A DNA stretch of 62,356 nt from Accumulibacter sp. (lineage in GTDB: Bacteria; Pseudomonadota; Gammaproteobacteria; Burkholderiales; Rhodocyclaceae): NCBI RefSeq assembly GCF_023806635.1, contig NZ_JAMTDQ010000093.1, positions 1 through 62,356 of the forward strand, read 5' to 3'. The translations under genes and the position numbers were made by a program. Under the pieces are notes generated by a model, which worked only from the letters and a program-made list of their open reading frames with translations, was not told the origin of the DNA and did not search any database. Below, piece by piece: positions 50,169 through 59,718 of this stretch. The stretch's first letter is position 1. The number at the start of each line of letters is the position of its first letter.

Positions 50169-51563
50169 ATGAGCAAGTCCCTGATCATTGCCGTCGGCGG
50201 CCTGCTCGGGCTGCCGCCCAGCGCCTGGGCCGACCCCGGACTGCCACCGGCCGCGCCACCGGTGGTGATCGCCCAGGCGGCCCCGGCCCCCGCATCGGCG
50301 GCCGCCGCAGCTGCCACGGATCGACCCTGGCTCGCGCCCCTCGATCCGCTCGTCGCCGAGACCCTGCAGCGCAACCCGGAGATCCAGGCCGCCCGCCGCG
50401 AGCGGGAGGCTGCGGCGCACCGGGTGGCGCCGGCCGGCGCCTTCGACGACCCCACGCTCGAGGCCGGTTTCATCAACGTCCCTCTGCCGTCGCTATCGCT
50501 CAGCCGGGAGGACATGACGATGAAGATGATCGGTCTCGGGCAGCGGCTGCCGTTCTGGGGCAAGCGCGGGCTGCGGCAGGAGGTGGCCGCACGCGACGCC
50601 GAGGCGGTGGACCACGGCTACGAGGAAACGGTGAACCGGGTGGTACGGGAGCTGCTCGTGTCGTGGTACGACCTCGCGCTCGCCACGCAGTCCGAGCAGC
50701 TGATCGAGCGCAACCGCGCCGTCCTCGTGAAACTCGTGAGGAGCGCCGAGGGCCGCTACGGAGTCGGCCAGGGGGCTCAGGCCGACGTCCTGCGGGCGCA
50801 GACCCAGCTCAGCCGCATGCTGGACGAGCTCCTGCGCATGCAGCGGGACCGTTCGATGGCCGAGGGCGAGGTCGGGCGCGTGCTCGTGCTGCGTGGCGCG
50901 CCGCTCGGTCGCAGCGCGCAGCTTCCGCCGCCAGCCGCCGCGCCGCCCCCGCTCGCCGGGCTGCGCGAGCGCGCCTTCGCGCAGCGCCCGCAGCTGCGCG
51001 CGCTGCACAGCCTGCTGGCGAAGAACGAGCGTGCCATCGAACTGGCGCGCAGGGACGGCCTGCCCGACTTCGACGTGAAGGTCGCCTACGGCGCCCGCAA
51101 TCCCGACCCGCTCGGCATGAAGCGCGACGACATGATCACGCTGACGGTCGCGATGAACCTGCCGATCTGGCGCGAGACCAAGGTCGATCCGCGCATCGCC
51201 GAGGCGCGCGCCCTGCGCGAGCAGGCACAGGCCATGCTGGAGGCCCAGCAGGACGAGATCCGCATGCGGCTGCACCATCAGCACGCCACGGCGACCCAGC
51301 TCGCGCGCTCGCTCGCTCTTTACGATCGGGAAATCCTGCCGCAGGCCCGCCTTACCCTCGAATCCACGCTCTCCGCCTACCAGGTCGGGCGAGTCGAGTT
51401 CATGACGCTGCTCGACAGCCAGATGGCCGTCTTCAACTACGAGCTGGCCCGGCTCACCGCGCTCGCCGGCTACCACAAGGCGCAGACCGAGATCGACTTC
51501 CTCACCGGGCGGCTCGCCGCGGACGCGCTGGGCCTCGACCACGACAGGGGGAAAGAACTGTGA
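50169..51563 (+). CDS. cusC: Outer membrane efflux protein CusC-like (TolC family)
   Basis: The 464-residue protein has a signal peptide (MSKSLIIAVGGLLGLPPSAW, cleavage near AWA) and two outer-membrane-efflux-protein repeats made of long helices. It forms the outer membrane channel of the CusCBA pump. It ends in a GTGA overlap with cusB. The lipoprotein Cys of E. coli CusC is absent, as in many homologues. Confidence 0.88.
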   Translation: MSKSLIIAVGGLLGLPPSAWADPGLPPAAPPVVIAQAAPAPASAAAAAATDRPWLAPLDPLVAETLQRNPEIQAARREREAAAHRVAPAGAFDDPTLEAGFINVPLPSLSLSREDMTMKMIGLGQRLPFWGKRGLRQEVAARDAEAVDHGYEETVNRVVRELLVSWYDLALATQSEQLIERNRAVLVKLVRSAEGRYGVGQGAQADVLRAQTQLSRMLDELLRMQRDRSMAEGEVGRVLVLRGAPLGRSAQLPPPAAAPPPLAGLRERAFAQRPQLRALHSLLAKNERAIELARRDGLPDFDVKVAYGARNPDPLGMKRDDMITLTVAMNLPIWRETKVDPRIAEARALREQAQAMLEAQQDEIRMRLHHQHATATQLARSLALYDREILPQARLTLESTLSAYQVGRVEFMTLLDSQMAVFNYELARLTALAGYHKAQTEIDFLTGRLAADALGLDHDRGKEL

Positions 51564-53068
51564 AGAGCGCACGCATCGCCGCCGTCGCGCTGGCCATCCT
51601 GGTCGCTGCGGCGATCGGCTACTGGTGGGGCGCCCGCCAGCAGGCGATGCTTCCCGCCAAAACCGACGCGGCCGCGGCGGCCCCCGCCGCCGGCGAGCGC
51701 AAGGTCCTCTACTACCGCAACCCCATGGGGCTGCCCGACACCTCACCCGTGCCCAAGAAGGACTCGATGGGCATGGATTACATTCCCGTCTACGAGGGCG
51801 AGGACAAGGCCGGCGGCGGCGTGGGGCTCTCGCCCGAGAAGATCCAGATGACCGGCGTGCGCACCGAGGCGGCTGCGCCGCGCGAGCTCGGCCAGACGCT
51901 GCGCGTGGCCGGCCGGGTCGAGTTGAACGAGCGGCGCGTGTACGCGGTGACGCCGAAGTTCGAGGGCTGGATCGAGAAGCTCTACGTCAACGCCACCGGC
52001 CAGGGCGTGCGCGCCGGCGACCCGCTGATGGAGGTCTACAGCCCCGACCTCGTCACCGCGCAGCAGGAGTACCTCATCGCGCTGCGCGGTTCGGCCGCGG
52101 CGGGCGCCGAAACCGGCGACACGCTGAAGCGCCTCCAGGAGGGCGCCCTCGCGCGGCTGAAGAACTGGGACATCAGCGAGGCGGACCTCGAGCGGCTGCG
52201 CCGCGAGGGCACGGTGCGGCGCACGCTCACCCTGCGCTCGCCGGTGGGCGGCCTGGTGCTGGAGAAGCCCGCCGTGCAGGGCATGCGCTTCATGCCCGGC
52301 GAAATGCTCTTCCGCGTCGGCGATCTCGGCGCCGTGTGGGTGATCGCCGAGGTGCCCGAGCGCGAGCTCGGCGCGGTCCGCGTCGGCCAGAAGGCGCGCG
52401 TGCAGGTGACCGCGCTCCCGGGCCGCGATTTCGACGCCACCGTGGCCTTCGTCTACCCCACCCTCAACGCGCAGACGCGCACCGCGCAGGTGCGTCTCGA
52501 GCTCGCCAACCCCGGCGGCGTGCTGAAGCCGGCGATGTACTCGAGCGTGGAGCTCGCCGCGGGCGGCCGCGGCCGCGTGCTCGCGGTGCCGGCCGCGGCG
52601 GTGATCGACAGCGGCAGCCGGCGCGTGGTGCTGGTCCAGTCGGGCGAGGGGCGCTTCGAGCCGCGCGACGTCGAGCTGGGCGCACGCGGCGACGACTACG
52701 TCGAGATCGTAAAGGGCGTGAAGGACGGCGAGCGCGTGGTGGTCGGCGGCAACTTCCTCATCGACTCGGAGAGCAACCTGCGCGCAGCGCTGGCCGGCTT
52801 CACCGCGCCGCCGCGGGCCACTCACTCCGCCACGGGCGCCGTGCGGTCGATCGACCTCTCCGCTGGCACCGTCTCGCTGCGCCACGATCCTGTGCCGAGC
52901 CTCAGCTGGCCCGCCATGACGATGGACTTCGCGATGCAGGACAAGGGCGCGCTGAAGGCGCTCAAGCCGGGCCAGGAGGTCGAGTTCGACTTCCGCGAGG
53001 AGGGACAGGGCAACTGGACCGTCACCCGCATCGCGCCGCGCGCGGTGGCCGCACACAAGGGCCACTGA
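51560..53068 (+). CDS. cusB: Membrane fusion protein CusB-like with fused C-terminal CusF domain
   Basis: The 502-residue periplasmic adaptor is anchored by an N-terminal helix (VALAILVAAAIGYWWGA). Next comes a heavy-metal-binding motif (YYRNPMGLPD with DSMGMDYIPVY), the HlyD-type barrel and hairpin (about 95-400), and a C-terminal CusF-like domain with HDPVPSLSWPAMTMDF, in which the His, Trp and Met ligands are all kept. I chose GTG 51560 for its overlap with cusC. Confidence 0.92.
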   Translation: MKSARIAAVALAILVAAAIGYWWGARQQAMLPAKTDAAAAAPAAGERKVLYYRNPMGLPDTSPVPKKDSMGMDYIPVYEGEDKAGGGVGLSPEKIQMTGVRTEAAAPRELGQTLRVAGRVELNERRVYAVTPKFEGWIEKLYVNATGQGVRAGDPLMEVYSPDLVTAQQEYLIALRGSAAAGAETGDTLKRLQEGALARLKNWDISEADLERLRREGTVRRTLTLRSPVGGLVLEKPAVQGMRFMPGEMLFRVGDLGAVWVIAEVPERELGAVRVGQKARVQVTALPGRDFDATVAFVYPTLNAQTRTAQVRLELANPGGVLKPAMYSSVELAAGGRGRVLAVPAAAVIDSGSRRVVLVQSGEGRFEPRDVELGARGDDYVEIVKGVKDGERVVVGGNFLIDSESNLRAALAGFTAPPRATHSATGAVRSIDLSAGTVSLRHDPVPSLSWPAMTMDFAMQDKGALKALKPGQEVEFDFREEGQGNWTVTRIAPRAVAAHKGH

Positions 53069-53069
53069 G

Positions 53070-56000
53070 ATGCTCAGCCGCCTGATCGAATGGTCGGCCC
53101 GCAACCCGTTGCTGATTCTCATCGCCACCGCGTTCACGGTGGCCGCCGGCCTGTACGCGATGGCGCGCACGCCGCTCGACGCCCTGCCCGACCTCTCGGA
53201 CGTGCAGGTGATCGTCTACACGGACTTCCCGGGGCAGGCGCCGCAGGTCGTCGAGGACCAGGTCACCTACCCGCTCGCCACCGCCATGCTGTCGGTGCCG
53301 AAATCGCGCGTGGTCCGCGGCTTCTCGTTTTTCGGCGCGTCGTTCGTCTACGTCATTTTCGAGGACGGCACGGACATCTACTGGGCCCGCTCGCGGGTGC
53401 TCGAGTACCTGAACTCGGTGGCGGGGCGCCTGCCGCCGGGGGTCGCCCCGACGCTGGGGCCCGACGCGACCGGGGTGGGGTGGGTATACCAGTACGCGGT
53501 CGTCGGCAAGGAGCGTACGCTCGCCGAGTTGAGGAGCCTGCAGGACTGGTTCCTGCGCTATCAGATCGCCAAGGCGCCGGGCGTGGCGGAGGTCGCCACC
53601 GTCGGCGGCTTCGTACAGCAATACCAGGTGACGGTGGACCCGCGCCGGCTGCAGAGCTACGGCATCCCGCTGATGAAAGTCGTCGCCGCGATCCGCGCGA
53701 GCAACCGCGACGTCGGCGGCCGCACCGTGGAACTCGCCGAGACCGAGTACATGGTGCGCGGCCAGGGCTACCTGCGCGGCATCACCGACCTCTCCGAGAT
53801 CGTCGTCAAGAGCGAGGGCGGCACGCCCGTGCTGCTGCGCGACGTCGCGCGCATCGAGCTCGGCCCCGACGAGCGCCGGGGCATTGCCGAGCTCGACGGG
53901 CACGGCGAGGTCGTCTCGGGCATCGCGGTCGCGCGCTACAGGCAGAACGCCCTTGCGGTCATCGACAACGTCAAGGCCAAGATGGCCGAGGTCGCGAGCG
54001 GCCTGCCCGCGGGCGTCGAATTGAAGACCGTCTACGACCGCTCCGAGCTCATCCGCCGCGCGATCGACACGCTCAAGAACACGCTGCTCGAGGAAGCCGT
54101 GATCGTCGCGCTGGTGTGCATCGTGTTCCTGCTGCACGTGAGGAGCGCGCTGGTGGCGATCCTGATGCTGCCGGTGGGCGTGCTCATCGCCTTCATCTGC
54201 ATGCACGCGCTGGGCATCAACTCCAACATCATGAGCCTGGGCGGCATCGCGATCGCCATCGGCGCGATGGTGGACGCCGCCATCGTGATGATCGAGAACG
54301 CGCACAAGCACCTCGAGCGCCTGCCGCCCGGGGGATCGCGCTTCGACGCGATGGTGACCGCCTGCCAGGAGGTGGGCCCGGCGCTGTTCTTCAGCCTGCT
54401 CATCATCACCGTGTCGTTCCTGCCCGTGTTCACCCTGGAGGCGCAGGAGGGGCGGCTCTTCCAGCCGCTCGCCTACACCAAGACGTTCGCCATGGCCGGC
54501 GCGGCGCTGCTCTCGGTGACGCTGGTCCCCGTGCTGATGCTGCTCTTCATCCGCGGCCGCATCCTGCCCGAGTCGAAGAACCCGGTGAACCGCTTCCTCA
54601 TCTGGATCTACCGCCCGGTCATCACGGCGGTGCTGCGCTGGTGCCCGCTGACCATCGCGCTCGCCGTGGCGGCGCTGGCGCTCACCGCGTGGCCGATGGC
54701 GCGACTGGGCACCGAGTTCATGCCGACGCTCAACGAGGGCACCCTCTTCTACATGCCCACGGCACTGCCGGGGATGTCGGTCACCAAGGCCACCGAGCTC
54801 CTGCAGACGCAGGATCGCATCCTCAAGGGCTTCCCCGAGGTCGGGTCGGTGATCGGCAAGGCGGGCCGCGCCAATTCGGCAACCGACCCCGCGCCCATCG
54901 AGATGTTCGAGACCGTGATCAACCTCAAGCCCGAGTCCGAGTGGCGGCCGGGCATCGACATCGACAGTCTGATCGCGGAGATGGACCGCGCCCTGCAGTT
55001 CCCCGGCGTGGCCAACTCGTGGACCATGCCCATCAAGGCGCGCATCGACATGCTCTCGACCGGCATCCGCACGCCCATCGGCATCAAGGTCTTCGGCAAG
55101 GACCTCGCCGAGATGGAGACGCTCGCGCGCGAGATCGAGGCGGTCGTGCGCAACGTGCCGGGGACGACGAGTGCCTACGCCGAGCGCGTGACCGGCGGCT
55201 ATTACCTCAACATCGCCCCCGACCGCGCGCGCATCGCCCGCTATGGCCTCACGGTGGACGACGTGCTGGAGGTCGTGGCGACCGCGCTGGGCGGGGAGCC
55301 CATCACCACGACCGTCGAAGGCCGGGAGCGCTACGCGGTGATCGTGCGCTACCCGCGCGACCTGCGCGACGACCCGGGTCGCATCGCCACGCAGGTGCTG
55401 GTGCCGACGATGGACGGCGCGCAGGTGCCCCTCGGACAGGTCGCGAAGGTCGAGCTCGCCAAGGGCGCGCCGATGATCCGCACCGAGAACGGCCTGCTCT
55501 CGGTCTACATCTACGTCGACATGCGCGGCCGCGACATCGGCGGCTACGTCGCCGACGCCCAGCGCGCGGTGCGCGGGGAGGTCAAGTTCGCCCCCGGGTA
55601 CTACGTGACGTGGTCCGGCCAGTTCGAGTCCCTCGAGCGGGCCAAGGCGCGCATGAAGCTCGTCGTCCCGTTCACCCTCGGCATCATCTTCCTGCTGCTC
55701 TACCTCAACTTCCGCCGCCTCACCGAGACGCTCATCGTGATGCTCTCGGTGCCCTTCGCGCTGATCGGCGGGGTGTGGCTCATGTGGCTGCTCGGCTACA
55801 ACATGAGCGTGGCCGTCGCGGTCGGCTTCATCGCGCTGGCGGGCGTGGCCGCGGAAACCGGAGTGGTGATGCTGATCTACCTCGACCACGCGTTCGAGGC
55901 ACGCCGCGCGCAGCGGGCGTCCGCCGGGCAGCCCGTGGCGATGGCCGACCTCCACGCCGCGGTCATGGAGGGCGCCGTCGAGCGCGTGCGGCCGAAGATG

Positions 56001-56180
56001 ATGACCGTGTGGGCCATCATCGCCGGTCTGCTGCCGATCATGTGGGGCACGGGCACCGGCTCCGAAGTCATGCGCCGGATCGCGGCCCCCATGGTCGGCG
56101 GCATGGTTTCGTCCACCGTGCTGACGCTGGTGGTCATCCCCGCCATCTACGCGCTGGTCAAGGGCCGCGGCCTGCGGTGA
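53070..56180 (+). CDS. cusA: RND heavy-metal efflux pump CusA-like
   Basis: The 1036-residue proton-driven pump has twelve membrane helices, two large periplasmic loops and the RND proton-relay motif GAMVDAAIVMIENAHKHLE. The sequences GRANSATDPAPIEMFET and MPTALPGMSVTKATEL mark the monovalent-metal (HME) type. It exports Cu(I)/Ag(I) from the periplasm or inner membrane through CusB and CusC. It starts one base after the cusB stop. A 220-base space to the cobB end contains repeat copy 2. Confidence 0.94.
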   Translation: MLSRLIEWSARNPLLILIATAFTVAAGLYAMARTPLDALPDLSDVQVIVYTDFPGQAPQVVEDQVTYPLATAMLSVPKSRVVRGFSFFGASFVYVIFEDGTDIYWARSRVLEYLNSVAGRLPPGVAPTLGPDATGVGWVYQYAVVGKERTLAELRSLQDWFLRYQIAKAPGVAEVATVGGFVQQYQVTVDPRRLQSYGIPLMKVVAAIRASNRDVGGRTVELAETEYMVRGQGYLRGITDLSEIVVKSEGGTPVLLRDVARIELGPDERRGIAELDGHGEVVSGIAVARYRQNALAVIDNVKAKMAEVASGLPAGVELKTVYDRSELIRRAIDTLKNTLLEEAVIVALVCIVFLLHVRSALVAILMLPVGVLIAFICMHALGINSNIMSLGGIAIAIGAMVDAAIVMIENAHKHLERLPPGGSRFDAMVTACQEVGPALFFSLLIITVSFLPVFTLEAQEGRLFQPLAYTKTFAMAGAALLSVTLVPVLMLLFIRGRILPESKNPVNRFLIWIYRPVITAVLRWCPLTIALAVAALALTAWPMARLGTEFMPTLNEGTLFYMPTALPGMSVTKATELLQTQDRILKGFPEVGSVIGKAGRANSATDPAPIEMFETVINLKPESEWRPGIDIDSLIAEMDRALQFPGVANSWTMPIKARIDMLSTGIRTPIGIKVFGKDLAEMETLAREIEAVVRNVPGTTSAYAERVTGGYYLNIAPDRARIARYGLTVDDVLEVVATALGGEPITTTVEGRERYAVIVRYPRDLRDDPGRIATQVLVPTMDGAQVPLGQVAKVELAKGAPMIRTENGLLSVYIYVDMRGRDIGGYVADAQRAVRGEVKFAPGYYVTWSGQFESLERAKARMKLVVPFTLGIIFLLLYLNFRRLTETLIVMLSVPFALIGGVWLMWLLGYNMSVAVAVGFIALAGVAAETGVVMLIYLDHAFEARRAQRASAGQPVAMADLHAAVMEGAVERVRPKMMTVWAIIAGLLPIMWGTGTGSEVMRRIAAPMVGGMVSSTVLTLVVIPAIYALVKGRGLR

Positions 56181-56263
56181 CGGCGCGGCGCGGTAGGCGT
56201 CGCGGGCCTGCGGAAGCGGCGGGTCAAGGATTTCGTCGATCACCGGGAATTCTGCCGGCCGCG

Positions 56264-56449
56264 TCCCGGCGGCGTGACCCGCGTGCGTGTGCTGCATGCG
56301 GCAAGCGGCCGGTGGCGCCGGTTGGGATTCGCGGCGCGGCGGGACGGGAAGCGTGTACGATCATGCGTCGGGAGACGACGCCGGAAAGCGACTGCAACGA
56401 TCAGGCGGCGGCGCCGAAGAGGCGGGCGACCGCCGGCGGGTTGCCGGGG
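56264..56449 (+). repeat. Direct repeat containing the cobB 3' end, copy 2 (the genuine gene end)
   Basis: This copy includes the last 16 codons and the stop of the intact cobB (minus strand) plus 137 bases beyond it. See copy 1 at 49391-49577. Confidence 0.85.
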
Positions 56450-57687
56450 AAGTAGAAGTGAACGTAGGAAGCGGTGATCGGGCCGTGGCGGTAGATCGCC
56501 TCGCCGTCGCCGCCCGTCGGCCGGCGCGCGCGGCAGAACGGCGGCAGCGGCGTTTCGCTGCGCGAGTAGTGGAAGGTGTGGCCGGAGAGCGTGCCCTCGG
56601 GCAGTTCGGCGACCTGCATGCCGAGCGCAGCCAGGCGTTGCTGCATCACCGCGCGTCCGGGCAGCAGTCCGGCCAGCGCGTGCCGCCGACCCTCGCGGTC
56701 GACGAGCTCGTCGAAGAGGCTCATCATGCCGCCGCACTCGGCGAGCAGCGGCCGGCCGGCGGCGACGTGGGCGGCGAGTGCCTGCCAGAGGTCACGCCGC
56801 GTCGCCAGCATCGCCGCATGCAGCTCGGGGTAGCCGCCGGGCAGCCATAGCGCATCGCAGGCGGGCAACGCGTCGCCGGCGAGCGGCGAGAAGAAGTGGA
56901 TCTCGGCACCCAGCTCGTGCAGCGTGTCGACGTTGGCCGGGTAGATGAAGCCATGGGCGGCGTCGCGCGCGATGGCGATGCGGCGGCCGGCGAGCAGGGC
57001 CGCATGCGGCGCGCTCGCCGCCGCTGCGAAGTGTACCGGCGGTGGCAGGCCGATGTTCGCCGTCGCCGCCAGTGCGTCGGCAAGTCGGTCGAGGCGGCCG
57101 CTCAGGTCGGCGATCTCGGCTGCCTGCAGCAGCCCGAGATGACGCTCCGGCAGGCTGTCGTCGCTGCGCGGGACAGCGCCGAACCAGCCCATTCCCGCTG
57201 GCAGGCTGTCGCGCAGCAGTTCGCTGTGGCGGCTGCTGCCGCTGCGGTTCGCCAGCACGCCGGCAAACGGCAGCCCGGTCCGGTAGGTCGCGAGGCCGTG
57301 TGCGACGGCGCCGAAGGTCTGCGCCATCGCCCGTGCGTCGATCAGTGCCAGCACCGGAATGCCGAACAGGCAGGCGATGTCGGCCGCCGACGGCTCGCCG
57401 TCGAAAAGCCCCATGACGCCCTCGATCAGGATCAGGTCGGAATCGGCAGCGGCGCGTGCCAGCCGGATGCGCGCGTCGTCCTCGCCGCACATGCCGAGGT
57501 CGAGGTTGTAGCACGGGCGCCCGCTGGCGACGGCGTGGATCTGCGGGTCGAGGAAGTCGGGCCCGCACTTGAAGACGGTGACGCGTCGTCCCTGGCGCGC
57601 GTGCAGGCGGGCGAGGGCGGCCGTCACCGTCGTCTTGCCCTGGCCGGAAGCGGCAGCGGCAACCAGCATCGCCGGGCAGTGCGGCAT
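56401..57687 (-). CDS. cobB: Cobyrinate a,c-diamide synthase
   Basis: The 428-residue enzyme amidates the a and c carboxyls of (hydrogeno)cobyrinate with glutamine and ATP. It has the P-loop AAAASGQGKTTVTAALA, EGVMGLFDG, and a type I glutaminase domain with the nucleophile Cys in LLAECGGMMSL and the His in SYVHFYF. It is complete, but lies about 29 kb from the riboswitch operon and has no riboswitch of its own that I can see. A fragment of its middle recurs at 61313-61437. Confidence 0.94.
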   Translation of the reverse strand: MPHCPAMLVAAAASGQGKTTVTAALARLHARQGRRVTVFKCGPDFLDPQIHAVASGRPCYNLDLGMCGEDDARIRLARAAADSDLILIEGVMGLFDGEPSAADIACLFGIPVLALIDARAMAQTFGAVAHGLATYRTGLPFAGVLANRSGSSRHSELLRDSLPAGMGWFGAVPRSDDSLPERHLGLLQAAEIADLSGRLDRLADALAATANIGLPPPVHFAAAASAPHAALLAGRRIAIARDAAHGFIYPANVDTLHELGAEIHFFSPLAGDALPACDALWLPGGYPELHAAMLATRRDLWQALAAHVAAGRPLLAECGGMMSLFDELVDREGRRHALAGLLPGRAVMQQRLAALGMQVAELPEGTLSGHTFHYSRSETPLPPFCRARRPTGGDGEAIYRHGPITASYVHFYFPGNPPAVARLFGAAA

Positions 57688-57871
57688 TACGAAGAATCCC
57701 CGTCGGGCATGGTTGCGTCCTTTCCGCGGCGTGCGCGATCGCTGGCGGGCGGCATGGTTTCCCCCCTGAGATGCGCGGCCGACCGACCGATGACAGGCGG
57801 TCAGGATAGCACGCGCGCGGGCGGATCACCGCCATCGACCGCGCGCCACTGCCGCGCCGCGCTACTGCAGT

Positions 57872-57898
57872 GTCCAGGTGGTCCAGGTGGTCCAGGTG
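57872..57898 (+). repeat. Three tandem copies of GTCCAGGTG
   Basis: Three perfect 9-base units occur in tandem, in the 318-base space between divergent cobB and the DUF4157 gene. Confidence 0.8.
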
Positions 57899-57906
57899 GT
57901 CAATGC

Positions 57907-57936
57907 TTGCGGAAGTGGCGTCCGGTCCTCTATCCT
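57907..57936 (+). promoter_or_regulatory. Candidate sigma70 promoter for the DUF4157 gene
   Basis: TTGCGG, 18 bases, TATCCT, ending 69 bases before the ATG and directly after the tandem repeat. Confidence 0.4.
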
Positions 57937-58005
57937 GAGCCTCTTGCCGGCTGGGAAGGAGTGTCCTGACGCTTCCCGGAGGTCCGGCTTCTGGGGAGAA
58001 GCGTC

Positions 58006-59718
58006 ATGGCCCATACGAGGACGGCGTTGCAGCGGCGCCAGGCGGAATCCCGCATGAGCCCGAAGGTTTCCGAGCGGGGTGCGATGCCCTCACTGCAGGG
58101 AATGCCGAGGTTTCTCGGGATCGGCGCGGCGCGGCAACCGGCGAACGACATCGCGCGCGACGGCGTGCAAGGCGCCGGCCGGGCGCTGCCGCACGGCGAG
58201 CGCATCCAGGATTCGTTCGGATCGCGGCATGATCTGTCGTCGGTACGGATGCACGTCGGCAGGAAGTCGAGCGAAGCCTGCGACCGGCTCGGCGCGGCCG
58301 CGTTTGCGACCGGCTCATCGATCGCGTTTCGTTCCGACCCCGACCTGTGGCTGGCCGCGCATGAAGCGGCGCATGTGATCCAGCAGCGCCATGGCGAGGG
58401 ACCGCCGGCCGGTCTCGACTCGCCAGGTGACCGCCACGAGCGCGCGGCGAGCGCGGTGGCCGATCGGGTGGTGGCCGGGAAGTCCGCCAGCGATCTGCTG
58501 CCGCGCGGCGAGGGGCGGGCAGCCGGCGGTGCCGGCGGCGCCGTCCAGCGCTACACGATCGAAACGCTCGGAGCAGGACGTGCGCAGGTTGGCGAAACCA
58601 AGCAGACGGCCTTGTTCGGGTCGCAGACGCTGTATGCGACACCCGGACTCATCAGCGGAGCGAACTCCAAGCTTCAGGCGGCGGGCAAACAGGGCTCGTA
58701 CATCGAGCTGAAGGCCGCCGGTGGCTCGGTCAGCGTCGATGGCAACTCGCTGACCGGTGTCCAGCCGGAATTCCTCGCCAAGCCGGGGAGTGCCCACTCG
58801 GGAGTGGAAAAGGCCAATGCGCCGGGCGGCATGGACACCGAAGGAACAGCCAATGGCCCGATGGCCCTGTGGACCGACTGCGGCCGCTCGTCGGCGGCGG
58901 TGACCGGTTCTGCCGGCGGTGGCGACCGCAGTGTGGTCTATTTCGACAACGGCGTCGCCAAGCTCGGCAAGGGCGTCGACGACTCGACGGTTTCGGACTG
59001 GCTCAAGGGCGAGCCGAACCAGATGGCGAACCAGGTCTACATGGACCTGCTGCCACGCTTCATCGAGCGCTCGGACAACGCGGCGTTCGTCGTCGAGGGC
59101 GTGCACTACGACATGAAGAGCAACACGGCATCGGGCGCGCTGGCGGGTGCGGCCGTCGGTGCCGGGCTCGGTGCCCTGGTCGGCAGTTTCGTCGGCGGCA
59201 TCGGCGCGGTTCCCGGGGCCATCATCGGCGGCGTGGCAGGCGCAATCGGCGGCGCGGTCATCGGTTCGCAGGCGCGGAGCAAGGTCTTTCGCATGCCCGC
59301 CACCATTGCCGAAGCCAAGGCGATGTACCTGGCGCTGGGCAGCGCCGGCATGGACAAGTTCGACAAGGAGGCGGGAATCAACTTCCATGCCAATCCGGAG
59401 ATCGGCGAGTCCTACTCGATGGCGACCGAGGGCGACATGCCGGGTTTCAAGTCGTACCCCGGCGTCGATACATGGAATTACCACTGGGCCGGCGTCGTGA
59501 TGAAGGATGGTAGCGACAACATCACGCTCGAGAACTATGCCGTCACCGAGAAGTACGCGGCCAGCAAGGGGGTCGACCAGTATGACTTCATCGACCGCCA
59601 ATGGAATTTCGCCATGTATGGCACGGTGGACAAGAGCCAGACGTTCCACCAGGAGCACCTGGCCAGCAAGACGCATGGTTCGCACGCGACGTCGATTGCG
59701 GTCCGGACCGACCAGTGA
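58006..59718 (+). CDS. DUF4157 protein with glycine-zipper helix and possible C-terminal enzymatic domain (toxin-like)
   Basis: The 570-residue protein has a DUF4157 domain (about 60-130) with the metallopeptidase motif HEAAH (His119, Glu120, His123). A Gly/Ala-rich hydrophobic stretch (about 376-420) looks like a glycine zipper. A region around it has Cys292 in WTDCGRSSAAV and His493 in NYHWAGVVMKDG followed by ENYA. The Cys, His and Asn/Glu spacing suggests a papain-like site split by the zipper, but this is inference. DUF4157 proteins are often cargo of contractile injection systems. GGGGAGAA precedes the ATG. Confidence 0.85.
   Translation: MAHTRTALQRRQAESRMSPKVSERGAMPSLQGMPRFLGIGAARQPANDIARDGVQGAGRALPHGERIQDSFGSRHDLSSVRMHVGRKSSEACDRLGAAAFATGSSIAFRSDPDLWLAAHEAAHVIQQRHGEGPPAGLDSPGDRHERAASAVADRVVAGKSASDLLPRGEGRAAGGAGGAVQRYTIETLGAGRAQVGETKQTALFGSQTLYATPGLISGANSKLQAAGKQGSYIELKAAGGSVSVDGNSLTGVQPEFLAKPGSAHSGVEKANAPGGMDTEGTANGPMALWTDCGRSSAAVTGSAGGGDRSVVYFDNGVAKLGKGVDDSTVSDWLKGEPNQMANQVYMDLLPRFIERSDNAAFVVEGVHYDMKSNTASGALAGAAVGAGLGALVGSFVGGIGAVPGAIIGGVAGAIGGAVIGSQARSKVFRMPATIAEAKAMYLALGSAGMDKFDKEAGINFHANPEIGESYSMATEGDMPGFKSYPGVDTWNYHWAGVVMKDGSDNITLENYAVTEKYAASKGVDQYDFIDRQWNFAMYGTVDKSQTFHQEHLASKTHGSHATSIAVRTDQ

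Noticed and set aside
53022-56455. Two open frames of over 1000 codons, one antisense to and one shifted within cusA
   Set aside because: Both are low-complexity Arg/Gly/His-rich shadows of the conserved CusA frame.
57872-57898. CRISPR-like repeats
   Set aside because: Nine-base units without spacers; a simple tandem repeat. No CRISPR array or cas gene was seen anywhere in the window.
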